Of a DNA stretch of 64,000 nucleotides, positions 53,334-63,960 are shown one piece after another. The DNA lies in assembly GCA_004194705.1 (NCBI GenBank), contig SADC01000282.1, positions 144,683 through 208,682 of the forward strand, read 5' to 3'. The DNA is from Ditylenchus dipsaci. Its lineage: Eukaryota; Nematoda; Chromadorea; Rhabditida; Anguinidae. The position numbers and the translations under genes were made by a program. The notes below the pieces were generated by a model that worked only from the letters and a program-made list of their open reading frames with translations, ran no database searches and was not told where the DNA came from. Within the stretch, counting starts at the first letter, position 1. Every line of letters starts with the position of its first letter.

Positions 53334-53379
53334 TGCATAAGGCTTATCGCCTATCCATATATGGAGAGCGTCGACTGTA

Positions 53380-55338
53380 CTCTACAACCACTCTTTGGGT
53401 GAGTTGGTATCATGGAGTCCCGCCAACACCAGAGTTAGAGCATTCCTTTGTTAAATTGGCGTAAGGCATTCGTGCAATTTTTTCTCATTTTTGAAACTTA
53501 CAGTAATACATGCCTGGAGTCAGCCACCACTATCTTGCTATTTAGTCTTTAAAAAACACGCAGATCACATTATTTTAGCTAGGATCAGATGTTTTGATTG
53601 TGAATTAGATAGATTTTCAAAAATTTCCAGTTGTTTATCTGAAACGGGTGAATTGAAAGGGTACTGGAAGAGAGTAAAGTTGTCAAGCGCGAATTGTTTT
53701 TTCCCAGTCAAACTGATGTACAGGGTGTCCCAAGATTTAATTCACTATTACTATGCAAAAATCTAGTTTTTCCTCACATTATATACCGAAAAATATTGTG
53801 AAAAAATTTATGGACGAACAAAAACGGCTAACAAGCGAATTTATGTCAGTTAAAAAAGAGGCCAAAATCTCGTCACACCTTGTAAAAACATAATCTGATA
53901 AAAAAAATGAAAAAGTTTGACCCTAGTATAGAATACCACTTACGCCTCCCCGAAAATTTCTTTACTATTCCGATGAAGTTGGAAATTGGTGCTTATAATA
54001 TTGTTGGTTGCTTGAGTTGTGAAATTACTCGCGAAAATACTTTACCATTCCAGGAATTCCCGAAATCGGGAAATACTAAATTACAAGAGAGACAGGCTCC
54101 TTACAGCCTACCGATTCAAGTGCTTAACTTTCCACCGTCGTTTATTCAATGTTTAGGTGGTTTATCGTGCTGTGTGGCTTTCCAGCCTTAATTGGCGGCG
54201 TAGGGACGTTAGGCCCCTTTTATTCCATTGGTGGAAAAAGGGACCAACGACTTAAGTAAGTTGTTTGGCCCTTTTTCCACTTTTTGAATTGGCGCCTTTT
54301 TCCTCTTTTCAAAATTTGTTTTTCTACCATGGTATTTTGATTTTAAATAAAAAGTAGGATAGGATTTTTAAGATGTGAAAAGACTAGATAGGCCGATTAA
54401 AAAAACTGGTTTTCACAAGGCTGCTTTCGTTTGACAAAGTGGATCGTAACCTAGTGTGAATTTTCGTTTCATCTTTACATGGCTTGAACTTCAATACAAG
54501 GATATCCAGAATTTTTTTAAGCTATTATTGTATCTGCCTTTTAACGCTACGAAGTAGTCATAAAAACGTGAACACATAAATTGCGGTACCGCTAAATTTG
54601 TGCCGACAATTGTGCTATAAATTAGAGAAATGGCTCAATGAACTATTTGACAAAATTTATCTGATTTATCTTTTATAGGCACGCCAATTTTTAGCCGAGA
54701 CAATTTAAATTTTATGTTCTGTGTCTTGTGAAGAACTTCTACTATTTCAAATGTTTTTCTATTATCCAACCTAATTTTTACTGGATGATCCATTCACCAA
54801 CCAAACCACGTGGTCGTCGTCCACTCAGTGCAATTTTTATGTCTTTGAAGTTCAAAAGCATGTTTTTTGCGAGTCTTACGAGTCGAATACGAGCCTTCTA
54901 AAGAAGGTTTGATGATAGCAAAATGCCATTTTTAGGGTATTTTCTGAGTTTCGTTAAAATTGTTTAATAACAGTCTGTTACCTACAAACTATCTTTAGAT
55001 TATCGGAATTGGTGCATTAAAATGCTTTTTGAAGCCGAAACATAAGATAAATTTTTTTGCCCCAGGCGGCGTCCAGATTCACCACATATAAATCCCGCTA
55101 TAAATTTTGAACGAAACAATGAAAATCAAAATTTTCAAAATTTGCATAAGGTGGACATGCAGGTTCGACACTTGCACCCCGTTGTGGGTTTAGTGGAGCA
55201 AAAGAGTTAACTTGACAAGAGTTAACTTGCTTATTCAAACTTATCCATTGGATAACCATTCACCTAAGTTATCCATTCATTTCAGATATCTCCATCCACC
55301 TAAACCACCTGAGCATTGGTACCCTAACTAAGTACTAC
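53380..55338. other. no assignable gene
   Basis: A frame at 53907-54191 starts with ATG and runs 94 codons, but I see no motif or splice context. A solo CAGGGTGTCC mariner-type end is at about 53.72 kb. Confidence 0.3.
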
Positions 55339-55588
55339 TACCGTATTCTCTCTAATAGGCCGACATGTCGGTTTATTTTTCACCCTTCAAAATCGTGAAA
55401 ATTTTGGTCGAACTCGACATTTTCGGGTGAAAATCCAAAATCGAAAAAGCGGAATCGATAGAGCTCGTGGGAACTAAGAAAACGCAAATAAACAGCGATG
55501 TAATTTTTTCTTCGGACTGAGATACGGTCCTCAAAGTAGGGGGTGTCGGTTTATTAGAGGGTGTCGGCCTATTAGAGAGAATACGGTA
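55339..55588. mobile_element. CCGTATTT-family MITE, cassette AGGCCGAC
   Basis: TACCGTATTCTCTCTAATAG and its complement at the other end. CGACATGTCG palindrome at one side, doubled GGTGTCGGTTTATTAGAG at the other. The body aligns in reverse with the copy at 25.45 kb (TTCCCACGAGCTCTATCGAT). Confidence 0.88.
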
Positions 55589-56501
55589 CCTACATACTTA
55601 AATCTGAATGCCGACACGTAGGTACAACAACCTGAGCACCGCCTGGACACCCTACGGGATACGAAACTACTCAGACTTGGAGTTCCTGCAAGTCAAATTG
55701 CCGGTTTAGCATTATTAACCGTCTTCATGACACGAGTCTGGTTAGGTTACAATGATTTTAATTTACTTACAGCCAAATCTGAAATGTTTTGGAACCGAAA
55801 ACGTGAAAAAAAAATTTTTGATCCAAGTGGACGACCACATGGATAGCCACGCCGAGGTTGCTGGTTCGAATCCACCGGGCTGCATACCGTATTTTTTATT
55901 ATCATAATTTTGAGTGTTTGAGTGGTGTATAGCTCCATATATTCAACACCAAGGTTACTGTTTCGAATCCCTCTGGGTGCAATCAGTCCCGAGCAGAGGA
56001 CCTGGTTCAAATTTAACCGTTTTCAGAACACACAATTTTGGATTGAATCATTTGGGTTTTTAGCACTTACAGATGATAAAAATTTTGTACACGAAATGAC
56101 CTGTGGACGAATTGATTTAGATGGTTGTGGATAAGGTACCATGATTTTTAATTAATTTTAGCTAAATCTAAAATTTTGGATTCTCGATGTGGATGCTCGC
56201 TTCGGGTAGGTACCACGGGATCCCTATATCCAATCTGAGGTTTAAATGGCCCTATAAAAATTAGTTTATGACTACTGGTCAAGGAAAAATAATGTCTGCT
56301 ATCACAAGGATTCGAACATGATCCTTACCTGAAAGCATTGTGTAGGCTTTTTTACTGCCTTGGCACAAGGCACAATTTGGCACAAGACGCACACTTTAGT
56401 ACAGTCAGCCGTTTCTTAGTGTTAAGGAATTTTTAGATAAGAAACCTGCATTAATGCCAAAAAAAAACGTTTTTGGGCTTTTGTGGATAACAATGGAAAT
56501 A

Positions 56502-56601
56502 TACCGTATTTCTCTAATCGCCAACTGAACTCTAATCAGCTACCACCTGGAGTGCTATCGGAAAATGAGCCAGCATGGGTCCTATCAAAGAAAGTACGGT
56601 A
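56502..56601. mobile_element. short CCGTATTT-family MITE
   Basis: TACCGTATTTCTCTAAT at the left, AAAGTACGGTA at the right, only about 100 bp. Confidence 0.55.
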
Positions 56602-56804
56602 GTACAGTTTTATGCGCTAGATTGTGGCTTTTTCTACGTGAAAGTTGTGGTAGTTCAGTAATAATTGTACAAACCTACCGAGCTACAATTATGACAAAAC
56701 ATATCTCAAATAATTGAATTTAAAAAACTAACTTCATAATACTAGGCTAAGTCTAGAAATTATGCTAAGAGTATCTCATATAGTGCAGAAATGTGGATTT
56801 GGGG

Positions 56805-56907
56805 GGCCGTTTATTAGAAAGGGCCCGTTTATTTTTTCAACCTCCCTTAGGGGCCTGTTTATAGAGAGGGCCATTTAATAGAGGGCCCGTTTAATAGAGA
56901 ATACGGT
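56805..56907. mobile_element. CCGTATTT-family right end, cassette GGGCCCGTTT
   Basis: Several GGGCCCGTTTA and GGGCCxTTTAATAGAG words before AATAGAGAATACGGTA. Confidence 0.6.
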
Positions 56908-56991
56908 AATTTGTATCCTTTTCGGGGTGTGCCAAATTTTCAGGTTTGTTGAAAATAAATGTTAACTGCAAGAGTTGCAAATGGCTGTGAT

Positions 56992-58510
56992 CATAGTCGG
57001 GGTCAACATTGTGACTCTCAACATTTAATGTTGAACCCCTCAACAACGTTGACCCCTCAATATTTGTCGCTGACCAAAATGTTGATAGCACCTTCAACAT
57101 TTTACCCCTCACATTTTGTTGACCCCAATGTTGACCCTCAACATTTTTGACCTGAAAATTGTTGACCCTCAACTTTTGACTAGAAAATGACGTTGACCCC
57201 TCAACATAATTTTTTATTGTCGGAATTATTTTTTTCTGTTACTTCTTATTATTTTGTTGAAAATCTATCTGATGCAGTTTAATACTCTTCAGTAGTTTAG
57301 TTCATCTCAAGGGATCATCCAGACCACCCAAATCCTTAAAAATACTACAAAACACGAGAAACTACTTAATCACCGCAAATAACACCGTGCCATCTCAAAT
57401 AGTTAAACCAGCCAAAATCAACCCAACCATCCCAAATCACTCCAACTATTCAAACATCCGTATTCAATCCAACCATCCCAAACAGCTAAAACCACCCCAA
57501 ATCAACCAAAACATCTAAAAGCACCGTATGCTTCCCAAAGCTCGTTCAGCGCACCCGTGACCAGGAGCCTGGGTCGAGGTCTCTACTCGGACTGATTGCA
57601 CCCGAGGGGTTTGAACCAGCAACCTTGGTGATGAGTGTATGGGGCTCCTACTACTCAAACACTCCAAATTATAATAAAAAAATAAAAATATGCGCCCAGT
57701 TGGATTCGAACCAGCGACCAGTGCTGGTATTCGAATTTCCAGGTCCGGCTCGGAGCCGGAGCAGAGCGGTTTGCCAGCACTGCCAGCGACCTCTACATCA
57801 CCCTTTAGAATCGCTCAGAACTCCATTCAGAGTGACCAACCAAGTGTCGTCACATGGGTGAAATTTTTTGCATTTTTTTAGTTCTAAAACAATTTCCTGC
57901 ACTAATTCGAGCATGCTGAAGATGGTTTGACAGTGGTAAATCTCGTTTTATAAAGAAATTTTTGAGTTATTGATGGAATTTTGATACATCGAAATTTACG
58001 ATACTCAAAATTTCTCGATAAATGTGATTTTATCACTGTCAAACCACCTTCGGCATGCTCCAATTAGTGCAAAAAGTTGTTTTGGAACTCGAAAACGTAA
58101 AAAAATTGATCAAGTGGACGACCACTTGGTTTGGGGTTGGGTAGGTTAAATAGCAATTCTTAACAGCCTAATTCCTCACGAAATTTTGGTTTAGAAAAAT
58201 TGCTTTTTTATTTAAATTTCTATTTTTATTTTTAAGCATCCAGGTGGATAATCCACCTAACCAGGTGGTACCTACACCAGTTTGCTGAATAAATTTAACT
58301 TCTTTGATAAAACTAAAAAATAATAATTCATGCGAATTAGTGATAGAGTGGTTTGCAAACAGAAGAATTTGAAAATCAGCATTAAATTTTGAGTAGTAAA
58401 ACAAAAAATAGGGGTCAACAAAAAGTTGAGGGGTCAACAATGTTGAGGGGGGTTCAACATAGGAGTCACATTTTTGTTGAGGGTCAACAATCTTGACCCT
58501 GATTATGAAC
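56992..58510. mobile_element. inverted-repeat element with GTTGACCCCTCAACA arrays
   Basis: TCATAGTCGGGGTCAACATT..GTGACTC at the left pairs with GAGTCAC and GGGTCAACAATCTTGACCC..ATTATGA at the right. TTGACCCCTCAACA words are repeated at the left and inverted at the right. SINE remnants and a CCAAGTGG-type MITE (about 57880-58130) lie inside. Confidence 0.7.
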
Positions 58511-58541
58511 ACCCCAATATTCCCTTTTACCGGTCGTTTTT

Positions 58542-60698
58542 ATGGTTATGCGTAATTAGTGCGTCAGTAATTAGTGCGCCGGTAATTTGTGCGCCAGTAA
58601 TTAGTGCGTCAGTAATTAATGCGACGTAATTAGTGCGCCGTAATTAGTGCGCCAGAATTTCTCTAGGAGAATTCAGAAATCTTAACCTAACTGGAAGGAA
58701 CCCTGACTCTTGGATGGTGCCGCAAGCACCTAGTTGGAGTAAGAACAAAGGACATGTCTCGACTGGGTATTTTATTAGTGCCCATGGCAAGCCGCAGGAA
58801 CCAGCGACCACAGTCTGGTTACCACCATACAAAGACAGACTGGTACAATGGATTCTGAAGATGAAGAACTAAATTCTGGCGATTCCACTTCTTTGTCCAA
58901 AGCTGGAGACTGGTCAACGCTCATCTTGGCCACAGCAATTGTGAGAGACTGGAGTTCCACATTCTGATCATCCGAATACTGCATCGGCTGACGAGAGGAT
59001 TGGACATCACTGCTCCTGGTTGCTGAGACTGCTGAGAGAGTTGAAGACTGGTCATTCGCGCTTCTTGGCCACAGCTGGAGTGAAAGACTGGATCTCCACT
59101 TCTGATCATCCGGAATACTGCATCGGCTGAAGAGAGGATTGGACACCACGGCTTCACTGGTCGCTGAGACTTGACTGAAGGCGATCAAAGACTGGTTGCT
59201 GATTTCTTAGCTGGCTTGACCACGGCAGGCACCACCCAGAGAGACTTGCTTGTTTCACCGGCACACGGGAGCGCGAGCTTGAGGCGATGGACGTCATGGA
59301 GCGGCGAGCCTTGGAACTTATGACCCTAGTATGATCACCAGAGGTAGTCGTGACCGAAGCGATAACGCTAGTCGGATCACTATAATTCTGGTTGAACTCG
59401 TCTATCAATTCAATTGAGACGGTAACTGGTTTATAATTCTGGTTTAGTGACTTCTTTAAACTTAGAAATCAAATCTGGCTTGATGCCATTGTCAATCATA
59501 AACTGATGGCATTATGAATCTGGTTTGTGCCATGACTATGACTGGTTACACTAGAGTCACGACTGACACTACGAGAACTAACCTTCTTAGAGGAGTGGAA
59601 ACTCGAGCAGCTTGACATAACTAAACCAAAAAAATATATGATCCAGTTTTGTCAAGACTGCTCTGGTGCAGTTAATTCTGGTTAAGACCAAAGCTAGTTT
59701 GAATTCAAATTAATACTGGTTAATTGTCCCTATATTGTGTTCTCTATGAACACTAAATCTGGTTAGGACAAAAGCTGGTTGTTAAGTTCGGGGGAGTCCT
59801 ACATTGGCATCTTAACCGTAGAGGGTACCTCAACCGTCAGGTTAGTATCCCAAGCAATGTTAGTAACACAAACTAACTTTTATCAACAATCGCCTCAAAA
59901 CACAGTGTCTCATCGCAGTTTTGGCGTCAGCTTTGCGGCGACTCAACTTTGAGGTACTGACAAGTTGATATTGAAGTGTCCAAGTATGTGCTAAAGTGAT
60001 GGTACTTAGATAGGGGTACCTGATTTTACCCGTGGTTTGGGGTTGCTACCAGGGTGGTGACTTCAGCCGACTGAGTCTCACTCAGCCATCAGCCGGCTGA
60101 GGTTATGGCTGAGCTAATCGTCAAGTATACCACCCTGGTTGCTCCTAGTTGTTTGGGGGTGGCCACCTAGTAGTTACTCACTTGCCTGATGGTTATAGCA
60201 CCCTCCAGGCAACTGAGGACTACCTAACTCGTACCGGGTATTCGTTTGTAAAATCACTTTCTTGGAATTATCAAACACTGTTGATCCATGCTTTTGAGTA
60301 GGATACCATGGTTTTTCACACCTTTTGGCTAATCTAAAATTTTCAGGTTGTAACAGAGGTATACCTTCAAGGGTGGGTACAAGTGGTTTTCCTACTCCTC
60401 CTGAGGTTAATTAATCCTAGAAAATTATTTTACTGGCATAAATAGCAAAAAAAAAGTCTGCACCCACCGGGATTTGAACCTGTAACCTCGGAGATTTAGA
60501 GGATGAATTTAGCGGAGGATGAATTCATTGCTGGATATACTTACCGGATGAATTTACCGAGGATAAAATTGTTCAAGGATGAACTTATCGAAGATGAATT
60601 CATCTACAGCCATTCTGGCGCACTAATTACTGGCTCACTAATTACCGGCGCACTAATTACTGCGCACTAATTACGGCGCACTAATTACGCATAACCAT
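58542..60698. mobile_element. inverted-repeat element with GTAATTAGTGCGCC arrays
   Basis: ATGGTTATGCGTAATTAGTG at the left, CACTAATTACGCATAACCAT at the right. Each end holds five to seven direct copies of GTAATTAGTGCGCC. The design resembles the MULE at 42.5 kb, with tandem repeats forming the TIR. The interior has two tandem copies of a ~130-bp unit (GATCATCCG.AATACTGCATCGGCTGA, 58.95-59.17 kb) and CTGGTT-rich sequence. Serine-rich minus-strand frames there (58775-59188) may be eroded coding sequence. No TSD I can defend. Confidence 0.75.
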
Positions 60699-60784
60699 TT
60701 TATGAATGATAGCAGATTTTGCCGAAAAGATCTCTGACGTAAAACAAACCTATTTTCAAAAAGTGATATCGAGAGCTTCTTGTC

Positions 60785-61130
60785 TTTACATCAAAAAGGT
60801 TGTCGAAAAAAACAGCCAGTTGGACGGTCCGACTCGGACTTCAGGCGGTAGCAAGGGTTTGTTGCGGGTGGTCAGGTTGTAACGAAACAAGTGTAATCGG
60901 AAAATTTTCAGATGTCTTCTTTTCGCTGCCAATGGTTGTTTGCTTCTTGGCTGTTGCTTGACTTTGGAAGAAATTCTGCTCAGTTCTCTCTTCTTCGCCT
61001 CCTTCAAGTGATCCGATTGAACAGCTGTTGGTGGATGATGGCTGTAAGTATTTTGATATTGGATGACCATGCTTGTATTGTTTACTTGCTTTCTAGGGTG
61101 ATGTCGTTTGACAAGCCGAATCTTAAGCTG
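60785..61130 (-). CDS. possible exon, basic protein, unidentified
   Basis: After a TACTTACAG acceptor the minus strand is open in two frames. One reads HLKEAKKRELSRISSKVKQQ and PLAAKRRHLKIFRLHLFRYN to a stop; the other reads a serine/threonine-rich alternative. Without further exons I cannot choose. Confidence 0.25.
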
Positions 61131-61642
61131 CACTTTCTCAGGAGGATATCAACAGCAATGAAATCAAACTCGAGGCTCTATGGTCAGGAAATAGCAAGTG
61201 TTTAACCGAAACTCCAAGCGATAATAAGTAAGCAGTAGACTGTTATTCCGTGCATGATGGGAATACTAAATTTACAATTGTCAGGCTAACTCTTGTCTAT
61301 GGAAGTGAAAAATGGCTGCAGCATGGTGAATGGAGTGATGGATATTTTTCAGTGCAGGTAAGTTCCGCAATATTGTTTTGCCTCGAGGTTTAGCTGATAT
61401 TTATCTCATTGGCGTTTGCGCACACTAAGATCTTGTAGTTGGTTCATAGGACGAGGCACAACCTAAGTGAAAAAATGAAGGATGCTAAGGAATCTATTGA
61501 TATCCGGAAAATCTCAGAAGAATTTGATTACTATTGAGTATTTCTTGGATAAAAATATCGCTACATTTTGGATAATGCGAAATTTGCGCTAGTAGCAAAT
61601 AAACCGCCCTCCTGCCTCATTATAATTTCTTTTAAAATCACC

Positions 61643-61860
61643 TACCGTATTTACTCTAATAGTAGTTCCCCACCCCTCAACTTTGACAGTCTGTATCTCG
61701 GAGCAGAGTCAATATTTTGGAAGGCTGTTTATTGCATTTACTACTGATTCTGCTTTTCAGATTTTGAACTTTACCTAAAAAACTGAGATTGACCTGCATT
61801 TTTTCCGATTTTTATAGGTTGAAAATTAGTTGCCCGGGCTTTGCTACTAGGGTCTAAATT
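61643..61860. mobile_element. CCGTATTT-family MITE, left part, TAGTAG cassette
   Basis: TACCGTATTTACTCTAATAG, TAGTAGTTCCCC, then the family body (GTATCTCGGAGCAGAGTCAA). The right terminus has decayed at GTTGCCCGGGCTTTGCTACT. Confidence 0.7.
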
Positions 61861-62615
61861 TTTTATACTATATCAGTTTAATATTTACTGGGATGGTATA
61901 AGTTAGCCCGGTTCAAAACTTTAAGTGTAATAATGTTCTGACGTAGGTCATTTACATCCTATCAAGGTAGTTTTTCGCAATACGATGTAGTTTTTAGTCA
62001 TTAGAAACTTTTTTGGAAAAGAAAATACTTTATTTGAATAACTGATAGCCTCGTTGAGCTTTGGATGCTTCTCCTTAGGTCATGATTTGTTAATTTATCC
62101 ATATTTTTCCAGTGTACATATTGGTAAATTAACAAAAAATAGCTTGCAACTGTCGGTCAACCACCGCCACTCTAGCATCTTTAAGATGAAGTTGAAGGTC
62201 TTCCACACAAGAATTCGCCCATTGAATTACTTTGACTGATCGTCAAAGCTATTTTCACAAATTGCTGTGGTACTTCGAATCAACGAGTTTGTGCAGCTCG
62301 GGCTTCCAGCCGAAAAAGGATGCAGGTCAAGCCTCTTATGCAGAATTCTCAGTGGATATGTGAAACAAGTGTGCAAACTTCATTGAAATTCGTAAGTCAT
62401 TTTTCCCATGTTTCACGTTGAGAATGACTAATCACACATTGAATTTAGGATTCTAGATATCAAGTCTACAGCCTCGGATAAGAAGGCGTCAAGAAGGCTG
62501 AAAATAATGGGTCAACAAGTGATTCTTATCGTCTGCATTTCCGTGGGAGCAGTCTGTGTCAACTGTAAATTTTTTTTGATTTTCCTGTTTCTTTTTTATA
62601 ATTAGTTTTTCGCAG

Positions 62616-63202
62616 GATTATGGCTTGAGTCATCATCTGCTGGTGTAATAGAAGAACAAGAAAGATGGGCATCCGGAGGAAAACAAGGCAGTGGACGAAG
62701 AACATGTCATGCCTGTTGCTGTCACTTGCGTTGATAATGTTGCGACTGCAGAAAATACGCATATCTGGACCAAGATCCAACTATCCCGATCAGAGTAAGT
62801 TTTGTCCTAATCAATTACTTTTCGTTTTGGCTTTATAGCAAGAAGAGAGTTTCCAAGACTCGTGCCAAGCCAACTCAGCACCTGAAATGTTGAAGAGTAA
62901 GTTTTTCTTTATGAGTACAAGTTTTAATTCAGTTTTAGGCAAAAGAAGACTGTCCATCAAGAAAAATCAAAGAAGCCAGTCGAACCGCAGCTAAGCAGCC
63001 AACTATCAAAAAGTCTGAGGTCAAGACGGCTGAATTGCCCAAAATAGAAACCTGCAATCGAGAGCGAGTGGCAGTGTTGAAGAAGAAGTCAACGAAGGAG
63101 CGATTCATGGTCATGCCATCCGCCATCAGAGAGCATGTGGAAACCCAGTTTGACACTGTCGAAAATACCAGAAGAAGACATGATTCGAATTCGCGGAACT
63201 AG
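62616..63202 (+). CDS. possible multi-exon gene fragment, unidentified
   Basis: Coding-like segments: KNKKDGHPEENKAVDEEHVM and CVDNVATAENTHIWTKIQLS (62.65-62.79 kb), then between GTAAGTTTT donor and GGCTTTATAG acceptor a 56-bp exon, then after a TTCAGTTTTAG acceptor (62938) CPSRKIKEASRTAAKQPTIK, ERVAVLKKKSTKERFMVMPS and a stop at 63200-63202. Two introns of about 45 bp match this genome's habit. The frames do not connect across all junctions without a base change, and past the stop another frame (IREHGKKLAGIEVKNLGSG, 63.23-63.37 kb) looks equally coding. The product is basic and lysine-rich; no family recognised. Confidence 0.35.
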
Positions 63203-63649
63203 TTCGAGTGTTCAGCAGAGTGAAGCACGCCGCGATCAGAGAGCACGGGAAGAAGCTAGCTGGAATAGAAGTAAAGAATCTCGGTTCTGGTTCGTCTGGA
63301 GACTCTCATCGAGCTGTTATGATAAAACGCAGCAGGACTGTCTCAAGCAGCCACCCAATATGCATGGGGAAGTCTAAGATCTGGTGTCAGAAATCAAATA
63401 ATCATTGTGCTTTTTCTCCTTACAAATGTGCTCTCTATATATTTATTGTTTGTGTATATTCGTGTTTGTCCTGGCTATTGTGTATTACGTACACACTCAT
63501 TGCCGCAACTCATTGGCCGCACCTCATTTGCCCCCATTTCACATTTTTTAATTTTGTGTAATTTGTAAATTCAAATTTAAAAATAACCTAAAATTGATAT
63601 TTGCCCAAGAAAACAAAGTAAACTTACTTAAAAAGTACCCAGATGTCCG

Positions 63650-63960
63650 AAATATGGAATATGAACATAGTTTGTCAACTGAGGCCTACCGCATTAAGAA
63701 ACTTCTGGTATGCATACATTTTACATGCATCCAGAGCCACTTTTGATTTATTTTTGTCTAAGGTATGTGGGGTGTGCTCATCTCAACTCCAGCCACTGAG
63801 CGCCCCTGAAGGGGGCGCAGCTGAGAGTCAGAGATGCGCGCACTCACTTACCTGACATGATCGAGCAAGGCTCTTAAACAAAATGCAGAAAGAGACTCTT
63901 CTGCCCAGCTCCAGTGACCAATACGGGTAGAAGAGACTCTATAATTCGGACATTTCCTCC
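63650..63960. repeat. hairpin repeat with splice-donor-like sites, fullest copy
   Basis: TCTGGTATGCAT hairpin, GTCTAAGGTATGTGGGGTGT, CTCATCTCAACTCCAGCC, G/C-rich hairpin, GAGATGCGCGCACTCACTTA, CCTGACATGATCGAGCAAGG, then TAGAAGAGACTCTATAATTC. On the minus strand the second half reads ATGTCAG/GTAAGTGAG, a consensus donor. Confidence 0.55.

Larger units (their letters stand above)
52300..53377. mobile_element. pogo-like element, cassette CATAAGGGAC, with two nested insertions
   Basis: TA-flanked. CATTCGACGCTCTCCATAAG at the left and ATGGAGAGCGTCGACTG at the right. The word GTCCCTTATGGAGAG recurs on both sides. Contains the CCGTATTT element (52393-52644) and a hAT-type MITE (52726-53333). Confidence 0.82.
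55850..57760. repeat. cluster of tRNA-derived (B-box) SINE remnants
   Basis: B-box-like words with flanking tRNA-like context: GGTTGCTGGTTCGAATCCAC (about 55.86 kb), GGTTACTGTTTCGAATCC (55.95), GGATTCGAACATGATCC (56.3, reverse), GGTTTGAACCAGCAACC (57.6, reverse) and TTGGATTCGAACCAGCGACC (57.7, reverse). Similar words are at 36.0, 36.15 and 60.47 kb. None forms a complete cloverleaf by eye. Confidence 0.5.

Noticed and set aside
55855..57730. Intact tRNA genes
   Set aside because: Only B-box words are preserved; no complete cloverleaf with acceptor stem can be drawn.
58535..60705. MULE-type TSD around the GTAATTAGTGCGCC element
   Set aside because: Only about 6 of 7 A/T-rich bases agree (TTTTTAT / ATTTTAT), too weak in this AT-rich sequence.
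63830..63960. Functional U1 snRNA gene
   Set aside because: The ACTTACCTG start and CATGATC follow-on are suggestive, but the expected stem-loops and Sm site are not evident and the unit belongs to a repeated hairpin family.
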